Below, piece by piece: positions 6,677-15,085 of a stretch of DNA of 15,085 bases. The stretch covers positions 1-15,085 of the forward strand of contig JADGRK010000018.1 in NCBI GenBank assembly GCA_017880985.1. Direction: 5' to 3'. A program made the position numbers and the translations under genes. The notes below the pieces were generated by a model. That model was not told the origin of the DNA. It saw only the letters and a program-made list of their open reading frames with translations, and ran no database searches. Every line of letters starts with the position of its first letter. Position 1 is the first letter of the stretch. The stretch comes from Rhodoferax sp. (lineage in GTDB: Bacteria > Pseudomonadota > Gammaproteobacteria > Burkholderiales > Burkholderiaceae_C).

Positions 6677-7564
6677 TTGTCTTATTCCCATCTTCTTCTC
6701 GCCCTGTCCGTGGTCTTTGTCTGGGGCACCAATTTTGTCGTGATCCGCTGGGGGCTCGACGGCTTGCCGCCGTTCTTGTTCGCCACCCTGCGTTTTACTT
6801 TCTCGGCCCTGCCCTGGCTGCTGTTCATCCGGCGCCCCCTTGTGCCCTGGCACAAACTGGCCGCATTCGGCGTGTTGTTGGGCGTAGGCATGTTTGCCTT
6901 GTTGTTTCTGGCCATGCGCGCCGATATTTCACCGGGGCTGGCCTCGCTGGTGATTCAGGTGCAGGTGTTCTTCACCATCGGCCTCTCGATGCTCACGCTG
7001 GGCGAGCGTGTACGCGGCTTTCAGGTCACCGGGTTGGTGCTGACGGTGGCCGGTCTGGCGCTGATTGCCGCGCACCTGGACGCCAGCCTCACCGCAAAAG
7101 GCTTGGCGCTGGTGCTGGGCGCTGCATTCTTTTGGGCCTGCGCCAACATGGTCGCCAAAGCCGCTGGGCGCGTCGACATGCTGGGGTTTATGGTCTGGAC
7201 CAGTTTGTTTGCGGTGCCGCCTTTATTTGCCCTGTCGTACTGGCTGGAAGGCCCGCAACTCATGCTGCTAAGCGTGCAGCAGGCCAGCCTGGGTGTCTGG
7301 GCCAGTGTACTGTGGCAAGCAGTGGGCAACACGCTGTTTGGTTACGGTGCCTGGAACTGGCTGCTGGCGCGCCATCCGGCCGCCACTGTGACACCGCTGG
7401 CGATGTTGGTGCCGGTGTTTGGCATCGGGGCATCAGCCTTGTCTCTGGGTGAACCGCTGCCGGTCTGGAAGCTGGCCGCCGGGGCACTGGTGCTGTGTGG
7501 TCTGTTGGTGATTGTGCTCTGGCCGCGCTGGCGACTGGCCTTGAGCCAACGCGAGGCTATTTGA
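6677..7564 (+). CDS. EamA/DMT-superfamily permease, TTG start
   Basis: Inner-membrane transporter of 295 residues of the drug/metabolite (RhaT/YdcZ-like EamA) superfamily, with about ten hydrophobic segments in two homologous halves. The first EamA repeat (about 3-135) begins with the family-typical LLLALSVVFVWGTNFVVIRWGL, followed by PPFLFATLRF (about 30-40) and the conserved GERVRGFQ near the end of the half. The second repeat (about 140-285) holds the AAFFWACANMVAKAAG segment and an L-A-x-L-P-V-F-G element with ALSLGEPLPVWKLAAGALVLCGL. Members export amino acids, metabolites or drugs; the substrate here is not evident. It starts with TTG behind a well-placed GGAG. The end overlaps convergent msrA by 8 nt. 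Confidence 0.92.
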   Translation: MSYSHLLLALSVVFVWGTNFVVIRWGLDGLPPFLFATLRFTFSALPWLLFIRRPLVPWHKLAAFGVLLGVGMFALLFLAMRADISPGLASLVIQVQVFFTIGLSMLTLGERVRGFQVTGLVLTVAGLALIAAHLDASLTAKGLALVLGAAFFWACANMVAKAAGRVDMLGFMVWTSLFAVPPLFALSYWLEGPQLMLLSVQQASLGVWASVLWQAVGNTLFGYGAWNWLLARHPAATVTPLAMLVPVFGIGASALSLGEPLPVWKLAAGALVLCGLLVIVLWPRWRLALSQREAI

Positions 7565-8096
7565 CCAGCCGCGCGAAGGTCTTGCGAAACTTGGCGACCT
7601 TGGGCCCGGCCACGGCAAGGCAATAGCCCTGGTCTGGATTTTTCTCAAAGAAATCCTGGTGGTAGTCCTCGGCCGGCCAGTAATTCGAAACTGGCAGCAC
7701 CTCGGTCACGATGGCACCGTTGTAGAGGCCACTCTGGTTCATCTCGCGGATCAGGTCTTTGGCCACGGTCTCCTGCTCGGCAGCAGAAAAATAAATACCG
7801 CTGCGGTATTGGGTGCCACTGTCATGGCCCTGGCGGTTGAGCGTGGTGGGGTCATGGATCACGAAGAATATTTCCAGAATTTCACGCAGGCTGATCTGCA
7901 ACGGATCAAACACCAGCTTGACCACTTCGGCATGGCCGGTGCTGCCGCTGCAGACCTGCTCGTAGCTGGGTCGCGTCGTGTGGCCGTTGCAGTAGCCGCT
8001 TTCAACATCGGTGACGCCTTTAACCAGCACGTAAACTGATTCGAGACACCAAAAGCAACCGCCGCCCAGGGTGATGGTTTGCGAACGATGTTCCAT
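7557..8096 (-). CDS. msrA: Peptide-methionine (S)-S-oxide reductase MsrA
   Basis: Repair enzyme that reduces the S-epimer of methionine sulfoxide in proteins and free methionine back to methionine, using thioredoxin. The 179 residues match the common short MsrA form. GGGCFWCLES (11-20) carries the catalytic C14 and a second C17; E57 in GHAEVV and GHDSGTQYRS (90-99) are the usual active-site and substrate-pocket residues; C159 in GYCLAVAGPKVAKFRK is the probable recycling cysteine. GGGAG... the site GGGAG (8108-8104 on the minus strand) lies 7 nt before ATG 8096-8094 and decides this start over one 15 codons upstream. It is divergent from the crotonase gene and overlaps the EamA gene tail to tail. 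No msrB is in the window. Confidence 0.96.
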   Translation of the reverse strand: MEHRSQTITLGGGCFWCLESVYVLVKGVTDVESGYCNGHTTRPSYEQVCSGSTGHAEVVKLVFDPLQISLREILEIFFVIHDPTTLNRQGHDSGTQYRSGIYFSAAEQETVAKDLIREMNQSGLYNGAIVTEVLPVSNYWPAEDYHQDFFEKNPDQGYCLAVAGPKVAKFRKTFARLVK

Positions 8097-8241
8097 GAAG
8101 AATCTCCCAATAAGACTGCGCCACGCACTGACAGCGCTCATCTTACGCGTCTATTGCCTTGCCTGAACCTGCCCGTAACGACGGCCGCCTGCGCGCCGGT
8201 GGCAAGAGCAGGCATTACAGTACGCCCAGGAGACCTTCACC
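8097..8241. promoter_or_regulatory. Divergent intergenic region msrA / crotonase
   Basis: The 145 nt between the divergent starts must hold both promoters. On the minus strand TAAGAT at about 8144-8149 is a fair -10 word, but no -35 matches at 17 nt. On the plus strand no convincing hexamer pair was found. AGGAG at 8228-8232, 9 nt before ATG 8242, is a clear ribosome binding site for the crotonase gene. Confidence 0.4.
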
Positions 8242-9075
8242 ATGCAATGCTTTACCCTCACCACTGAAAACCACATCGCCCACCTGATCCTGAACCAGCC
8301 CGAGGCGCTCAATACGCTGCACCCGACCTTCTGGCGCGAGCTTGACGAAGTGCTCACGGCGCTGCACAAGCAGGTTGATGCGCGCGTATTGCTCATCAGC
8401 AGCACTGGCAAACACTTCAGTGCCGGCATGGCGCTGGAAACCTTTGCCGGTGCCGTGGCACTGGACGACCAGAGTGCCGAGGGCCGGGCCGCCATTTTTG
8501 ACCTGCTCACCGACATGCAGGCGACCTTCACCAAGCTCGAGACGCTGCGCATCCCGGTGCTGGCCGCCATTCAGGGCGGCTGCATTGGCGGCGCGGTGGA
8601 CATGGTGAGCGCCTGCTGCATCCGCTACGCCACGGCGAATGCCTTCTTTTGCATTCAGGAAATCAACATCGGCATGGTGGCCGACGTCGGCACCTTGCAG
8701 CGTCTGCCCAAACTGATTCCGTTGGCGCTGGTGAAGGAACTGGCCTACACCGGGCGCCGCCTGAGCGCCTCAAAAGCATTGGCTTGCGGCCTCGTCAACG
8801 AAGTCTTTGACACACCCCAGGCGATGCTGGCGGCGGCGCTGCAATGCGCCAGCGAGATTGCGGCCAAGCCGCCGGTGGCGATCTGGGGCACCAAACAGGC
8901 GCTGCACTATGCACGCGACCATTCGGTCGATGATGCACTCAAGCAAATGGGTTGGCTGCAAGCTGCCATCTGGAGCAACAAACAGGTGCTCGAGGCCGTC
9001 ATGGCGATGAAGAGCAAACGCCCGGCCGAATTTGCACCCTTGAGCCCACTGCGCAGTTTTCGCGATCTTGCCTGA
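8242..9075 (+). CDS. Crotonase-family delta3,5-delta2,4-dienoyl-CoA isomerase
   Basis: Enoyl-CoA hydratase/isomerase superfamily protein of 277 residues. Its active site points to dienoyl-CoA isomerase (the ECH1 type), which shifts 3,5-dienoyl-CoA to 2,4-dienoyl-CoA during breakdown of odd-positioned double bonds. Relative to the rat enzyme triad Asp176/Glu196/Asp204, the same spacing (20 and 8 residues) is found here as D120 (in GGAVDMVSA), E140 (in FCIQEINIG) and D148 (in VADVGTLQRLP). Oxyanion-hole segments are FSAGMAL (59-65) and AIQGGCIGG (109-117). One oddity: the ACDIRY motif usual in crotonases reads ACCIRY (124-129), with C126 replacing the aspartate. The AGGAG site 9 nt upstream fixes the start. 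It is followed after 38 nt by the CheB-CheR gene, with no other beta-oxidation gene nearby. Confidence 0.85.
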   Translation: MQCFTLTTENHIAHLILNQPEALNTLHPTFWRELDEVLTALHKQVDARVLLISSTGKHFSAGMALETFAGAVALDDQSAEGRAAIFDLLTDMQATFTKLETLRIPVLAAIQGGCIGGAVDMVSACCIRYATANAFFCIQEINIGMVADVGTLQRLPKLIPLALVKELAYTGRRLSASKALACGLVNEVFDTPQAMLAAALQCASEIAAKPPVAIWGTKQALHYARDHSVDDALKQMGWLQAAIWSNKQVLEAVMAMKSKRPAEFAPLSPLRSFRDLA

Positions 9076-9099
9076 GTCATTGCCCTGACCCGCCCACCG

Positions 9100-9105
9100 T
9101 ACACT
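9100..9105 (+). promoter_or_regulatory. -10-like element 8 nt before the CheB-CheR start
   Basis: TACACT matches four of six -10 positions and ends 8 nt before ATG 9114, which lacks a Shine-Dalgarno. The geometry parallels TATACT before pdxH. No clear -35 is present at 16-18 nt. Alternatively the gene is read from the crotonase transcript, since only 38 nt separate them. Confidence 0.3.
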
Positions 9106-9113
9106 GAACCATC

Positions 9114-12128
<3,015 letters not shown>

Positions 12129-12155
12129 TGTGACACTCATGCCTGTCTATTATTT

Positions 12156-12205
12156 TGTCATGCCGGACCAGAGGAGCTTGTCCCGGACCTGATCCGGCGG
12201 CATCC
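12156..12205. repeat. REP-like palindromic element
   Basis: CCGGACC occurs twice as a direct repeat (12163-12169 and 12183-12189), and CCGGA (12183-12187) pairs with TCCGG (12193-12197) around a 5-nt loop. The outer arms, ATGCCGGA (12160-12167) and the CCGGCGGCAT region (12194-12203), are nearly complementary. The layout resembles short GTCATGCCGGA...TCCGGCAT repeats scattered through Comamonadaceae genomes, as I remember them. It looks like a degenerate or rearranged copy. Confidence 0.45.
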
Positions 12206-12267
12206 AGTGCAACCTACCAACTTGCAGGCATTTTATGGCTGCAGCACCCGTATTGCTTGCGTTTACA

Positions 12268-12284
12268 GCTATCATATTGATAGC
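12268..12284. repeat. Perfect 7-bp inverted repeat GCTATCA-TAT-TGATAGC
   Basis: Exact 7-bp arms are separated by three bases, in an AT-rich setting between the two signalling genes and with no following run of T. It resembles the GCTATCAAAA/TGATAGC core of an abundant short interspersed repeat that I recall from Comamonadaceae. It could instead be an operator for the hybrid kinase gene, 109 nt downstream. Confidence 0.5.
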
Positions 12285-12392
12285 GTCATGCGATTCAAAC
12301 CGGCTCCCTGCTTAGCCCGCCTGGATCAGGCTGTTTCGGTGCAATCCCGCCCGGGATGCGAGAATACGAAAAGATTGTTATGAAGGTAATGC

Positions 12393-14210
12393 ATGGTCAG
12401 CCAGAATAAACTCGTCACCCCCGGCGATCAGCCTCAGCCTGTCGAGACCGACGAAGCGCAGAACGCGACGCATGTGATGCGGCGTCGGGCCGAAGATCTT
12501 GCCCGTGAAAGACTGGCACAGTTACCCCAGAGTCTGCAAGCCTTGTCGCCTGAGGCCATGCGGCAATTGATGCACGAGCTGCAAGTGCATCAGATCGAGC
12601 TGGAGATGCAAAACGATGAGTTGCGCCGGGTACAACTTGAGCTTGAGGCCTCGCGGGCACGCTATTTCGACCTGTATGACCTGGCGCCGGTGGGTTACCT
12701 CACCGTCGGCGAGAGCGGGCTGATTCTGGAAGCCAACCTGAGCGCCGCCACCCTGCTCGGCGTGTCGCGCAGCGAGCTGGTCAAGCGGCCGTTCAACCGC
12801 TTCATCATCAAAGCGCAACAAGACATTTACTACCAGTGTCACAAACAACTCATGGAGACGGGTCAAGCGCAGACCTGCGAGTTGCAGCTGCTGCAAAGTG
12901 AGGGCACCGAGCTCTGGGTCAAGCTCAACATCAGCACCGCCCAGGCAAGCGCTGGCGGCCCGGTTTTACGCGTCATACTGAGCGATATCTCCGAGCGCAA
13001 ATTTCTGGATCAGGCGCTGCATGAGACCAACCTCAAGTTGGAGAACGCCCGGCTGGTGGCAGACAAGGCCAACCACGCCAAGTCAGAGTTTCTCTCCAGC
13101 ATGAGCCACGAATTGCGCTCGCCGCTGAATGCGATCCTGGGCTTTGCGCAACTCATGGAGTCGGGCTCGCCGCCGCCGACAGCCAGCCAACAGGCCAGCC
13201 TGGCGCAGATTCTGCGCGGCGGCTGGTATTTGCTGACGCTGGTCAACGAGATTCTCGACCTCGCCTTGATCGAGTCGGGCAAGCTCTCGCTGTCGCTGGA
13301 ACCCGTCTCGCTGGCCGAAAAGCTGCTCGATTGCCGGGCCATGATCGAGCCGCAAGCGCAAAAAAGCGATATCGGCCTCAGCTTTCCAGCGTTCGATCAG
13401 CCTTGCTTTGTCCAGGCTGACCGCACCCGCTTAAAACAGGTGATCGTCAATCTGCTGTCCAACGCGATCAAATACAACCACATCGGTGGCAGCCTCAATG
13501 TGACGTACAGCGCAGGCGCAGCCGGGCGCATCCGTATCAATGTGTGCGACAGTGGCCCGGGCCTGGCACCAGAAAAACTGGCCCAACTGTTCGAGCCCTT
13601 CAATCGGCTCGGACAAGAGGGCGGCGACCAGGAAGGCACCGGCATCGGCCTGGTGGTGTGCAAGCGGCTGGTTGAAATGATGGGCGGCGAAATCGGCGCG
13701 CAGAGCAGCGTTGGCGTGGGCAGCGTGTTCTGGTTTGAGCTGAAACAGGCGAGCGCACCGCAAGCCGCCACCGCTACTGCCGAAATGCCAGCGCCGCAGC
13801 CAGCGCCGGTTCGGCAGGAGGCCGCGCTGCGCACCCTGCTGTATGTTGAAGACAACCAGGCCAACGTGACACTGGTCGAGCAGCTCATTGCGCGTCGTCC
13901 CAACCTGCGTTTGTTAAGGGCGGGCAATGGCACCGGCGGCATCGCGCTGGCGCGCATGCATCAGCCCGAAGTGATCCTGATGGACATCAATTTGCCGGGC
14001 ATCACCGGCTTTCAGGCGCTCAAACTCCTGCGGGAGGACCCCGCCACCCAACACATCCCGGTGCTGGCCCTGAGCGCCAACGCCATGCCGCACGACATCG
14101 CAAAAGGCCTGGCCGCAGGCTTTCTGCGCTACCTCACCAAGCCGATCAAGGTTGATGAGTTCATGGCCGTGCTCGACCTGGCGCTGGAAGCGGCGCAGGA
14201 GCCGCGGTGA
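12393..14210 (+). CDS. Soluble hybrid histidine kinase: PAS, HisKA, HATPase, receiver
   Basis: Cytoplasmic sensor kinase of 605 residues without membrane segments. An N-terminal coiled region (about 28-90, rich in L and E) contains MHELQVHQIELEMQNDELRR. The PAS domain follows (about 91-205, from YFDLYDLAPVGY to LSDISERK). HisKA carries the phospho-acceptor H239 in SSMSHELRSPLNAI; the ATPase domain has N357 (NLLSNAIKYN), DSGPG (386-390), the LFEPFNRL element (399-406) and GTGIGL (415-420). A proline/alanine-rich linker (about 452-476) leads to a receiver with E486/D487, phospho-acceptor D531 (ILMDINLPG), S561 and K583 (YLTKPIKV), all intact. There is no Hpt or DNA-binding output, so the final target is unknown. 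It begins with AAGG 6 nt upstream. It is the likely partner of the CheB-CheR-PAS protein. Confidence 0.94.
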   Translation: MVSQNKLVTPGDQPQPVETDEAQNATHVMRRRAEDLARERLAQLPQSLQALSPEAMRQLMHELQVHQIELEMQNDELRRVQLELEASRARYFDLYDLAPVGYLTVGESGLILEANLSAATLLGVSRSELVKRPFNRFIIKAQQDIYYQCHKQLMETGQAQTCELQLLQSEGTELWVKLNISTAQASAGGPVLRVILSDISERKFLDQALHETNLKLENARLVADKANHAKSEFLSSMSHELRSPLNAILGFAQLMESGSPPPTASQQASLAQILRGGWYLLTLVNEILDLALIESGKLSLSLEPVSLAEKLLDCRAMIEPQAQKSDIGLSFPAFDQPCFVQADRTRLKQVIVNLLSNAIKYNHIGGSLNVTYSAGAAGRIRINVCDSGPGLAPEKLAQLFEPFNRLGQEGGDQEGTGIGLVVCKRLVEMMGGEIGAQSSVGVGSVFWFELKQASAPQAATATAEMPAPQPAPVRQEAALRTLLYVEDNQANVTLVEQLIARRPNLRLLRAGNGTGGIALARMHQPEVILMDINLPGITGFQALKLLREDPATQHIPVLALSANAMPHDIAKGLAAGFLRYLTKPIKVDEFMAVLDLALEAAQEPR

Positions 14211-14375
14211 GAAATTCCCTGGCGGATGTGGATAGGGGGAAATCGCCACGGTCAATCACGGCAGGCAGTTCCCCGCCGGCGTGAGAGCCGGTAACAACAC
14301 CAGCGGCGGAAAGAACAGGGCCAGCACATGCTGGCCTGCCCAGGCTGCGGGTGTGGTGGTTTGCGTGGGAATCCT
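14211..14375. other. Convergent intergenic region with stem-loops
   Basis: These 165 nt separate the ends of the convergent kinase and ferritin-like genes. They hold CCGGC-GTGAGA-GCCGG (14276-14291) and the stronger stem at 14319-14336. No gene is seen. Neither stem has a proper run of T on the plus strand. Confidence 0.5.
14319..14336 (-). terminator. Candidate terminator of the ferritin-like gene
   Basis: GGCCAGC and GCTGGCC form a perfect 7-bp stem with a 4-nt loop. Read on the minus strand it is followed by CTGTTCTTTCC, a broken T-rich stretch. It lies 40 nt beyond the stop codon of the ferritin-like gene. The T-tract is poor, so it may be a weak or bidirectional terminator. Confidence 0.4.
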
Positions 14376-14678
14376 CTAGTTCATTTTCTTGATTATTCCT
14401 TCTACCTCTTTTGCCCCCTTGGCATAAAGCTTTTCTTCATTGGGGGCAAGCTCGTGCAGCAATCGGAGAAACTCTCCAACGTGTACAAGTTCTTCGTCCG
14501 CTATTTCCTTGAGCACTTGCACGGCGAGCTTATTGTCGGTGGACTCGGCCAGCTGCGTGTACAACTGAGTCGCTTCGTACTCTGCGGCGACCATGAAACG
14601 AATGGCTCTGACGAGCTCCTCATCGTTGAGTTTTCTGTCGTTTGCCAACCCTGAAAAGGGTGATCCGAACGCTGGCAT
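14376..14678 (-). CDS. Encapsulated-ferritin-like (EncFtn-type) iron-binding protein
   Basis: A 100-residue, two-helix ferritin-like protein. It opens with MPAFGSPFSGL, then has two helices with E33 and Y40 in AAEYEATQLY and the E-E-x-x-H motif E62/E63/H66 in ADEELVHVGEF. The spacings (E33 to E63, 30; E63 to H66, 3; E33 to Y40, 7) equal those of E32, Y39, E62 and H65 in Rhodospirillum rubrum EncFtn, whose metal site forms between subunits and oxidises Fe(II). The same helical pair forms the N-terminal part of the Pyrococcus encapsulin fusion, from memory. No typical C-terminal encapsulation peptide is visible: the end is GAKEVEGIIKKMN. AAAGGAG (14692-14686) lies 7 nt before the ATG. Coding GC is about 54 per cent, lower than most neighbours. 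It lies downstream of the peroxidase-like gene and is often labelled rubrerythrin or demethoxyubiquinone hydroxylase-like. Confidence 0.75.
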   Translation of the reverse strand: MPAFGSPFSGLANDRKLNDEELVRAIRFMVAAEYEATQLYTQLAESTDNKLAVQVLKEIADEELVHVGEFLRLLHELAPNEEKLYAKGAKEVEGIIKKMN

Positions 14679-14766
14679 GTTTATTCTCCTTTGTTACTTC
14701 TTTTCGGGCTTTCGCCCAACGGCCTCAAGCCAAGCCGCTCGGCGGAAATCGGCAAGGCTGCTTCAT
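14679..14766 (-). other. Gap between peroxidase-like and ferritin-like genes, with a GAAA hairpin
   Basis: These 88 nt separate the TAG of the upstream haem protein from the ferritin-like ATG. On the minus strand TTGGGC-GAAA-GCCCGA (14719-14704) can fold as a short stem (six pairs, one of them G-U) closed by a GNRA-type GAAA loop. It is followed by purines, not T, so it does not look like a terminator. The strong ribosome site follows at 14692-14686. The two genes could share a transcript with a stabilising or processing hairpin between them. Confidence 0.4.
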
Positions 14767-15085
14767 CTATGGGGCCTTCGTGTCGCTCAGCGTCTTCAGG
14801 AAGGCGACGATCGCCGCCTCCTCCGCCGTTGTCAAACCGAGATTGCCTACCTCGCTGGTCATGTTGGCCGCGTACTCGGGTGCGGGCCAGCCGGCGCTGG
14901 GTAGGTCGCGGGTGTTGTAGAAGTGGACGATGTCCTCGAGGCTCTTGAAGTAGCCGTTGTGGCCGTATGCCTTCACGAAACCGGCGCTCGGCCGCGTGTC
15001 GACATTGCGCAATGTCGGCACCTTGAATTTGCCGAGTTCAGGGGTGTAGACCGACACGTCGTAGCCGGCGCTCTTGAGGTACCCG
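14767..15085 (-). CDS. Di-haem cytochrome c peroxidase / MauG-like protein, C-terminal part
   Basis: The last 105 codons of a gene entering from the right edge; its start lies beyond the window. The visible part contains GYLKSAGYD, the FKVPTLRNV motif that follows the second haem in this family, AYGHNGYFKSLEDIVHFYNTRD, and a final helix NLGLTTAEEAAIVAFLKTLSD, all typical of the C-terminal region of bacterial di-haem peroxidases and MauG-like proteins. The haem-binding CxxCH motifs would be upstream, so enzyme activity cannot be judged. Family members reduce hydrogen peroxide in the periplasm or oxidise protein side chains. Its TAG lies 88 nt before the ferritin-like ATG on the same strand, suggesting co-transcription. 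Confidence 0.85.
   Translation of the reverse strand, partial: GYLKSAGYDVSVYTPELGKFKVPTLRNVDTRPSAGFVKAYGHNGYFKSLEDIVHFYNTRDLPSAGWPAPEYAANMTSEVGNLGLTTAEEAAIVAFLKTLSDTKAP

Larger units (their letters stand above)
12129..12392. other. Gene-free stretch with palindromes before the hybrid kinase
   Basis: This 264-nt stretch has no plausible gene. It contains a REP-like block (12156-12205), a perfect hairpin (12268-12284), and near the end an extended -10 word TGCGAGAAT (12357-12365), for which no clear -35 was found. AAGG at 12383-12386, 6 nt before ATG 12393, is the kinase ribosome site. A nine-codon frame, ATG 12380 to TAA 12407-12409, overlaps the kinase start in another frame and might be an upstream ORF or chance. 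Confidence 0.6.

Noticed and set aside
14593..14948. Overlapping plus-strand frames near the right end
   Set aside because: They are antisense to the ferritin-like and peroxidase-like genes, which have clear family motifs on the minus strand.

Overview
The window is GC-rich, densely packed chromosomal DNA. It most resembles a betaproteobacterium of the Burkholderiales, probably Comamonadaceae (Rhodoferax/Polaromonas-like). The pointers are an orphan Bug-type periplasmic binding protein, a CheB-CheR-PAS fusion paired with a hybrid histidine kinase, tight gene packing, and REP-like palindromes of a kind I remember from that family. This placement is inference: no rRNA or other taxonomic marker is present. 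I see no tRNA, rRNA, CRISPR array, insertion sequence or integrase.

Layout. 1-56 (minus): probable start of a gene running off the left edge. 185-1276 and 1296-2267 (plus): a 2Fe-2S/FAD/NAD(P)H oxidoreductase followed 19 nt later by a Bug-family solute-binding protein. 2433-3512 and 3514-4287 (plus): a LytS-like membrane histidine kinase and its LytTR response regulator, separated by one base. 4340-4690 (minus): small secreted or membrane-anchored protein of unknown function. 4835-5497 (plus): pdxH. 5494-6441 (minus): AEC-family permease, with its stop overlapping that of pdxH. 6677-7564 (plus): EamA/DMT-family permease with a TTG start. 7557-8096 (minus): msrA, again overlapping its convergent neighbour. 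8242-9075 (plus): crotonase carrying the catalytic triad of dienoyl-CoA isomerase. 9114-12128 (plus): 1004-residue CheB-CheR-coiled coil-PAS-PAS protein. 12129-12392: gene-free stretch with palindromic repeats. 12393-14210 (plus): PAS-histidine kinase-receiver hybrid. 14376-14678 (minus): encapsulated-ferritin-like four-carboxylate protein. 14767-15085 (minus): C-terminal end of a di-haem cytochrome c peroxidase/MauG-like protein.

How the parts fit. There are two signalling modules. The first is a compact LytS/LytTR two-component system. The second is a chemotaxis-like methylation fusion (9114) placed before a soluble hybrid kinase (12393). In many bacteria these two parts form one giant polypeptide; here they are two genes 264 nt apart. 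The middle region is housekeeping: vitamin B6 salvage, methionine sulfoxide repair, fatty-acid isomerisation and two small permeases. The right end joins a peroxidase-like haem protein to an iron-binding ferritin-like protein, which suggests peroxide and iron handling.

The most unusual signals are the ferritin-like protein with an EncFtn-type metal site but no visible encapsulation tail, the split CheB-CheR/kinase pair, -10-like hexamers placed so close to SD-less start codons that leaderless mRNAs are likely, and repeat architecture in the AEC/EamA divergent promoter region.
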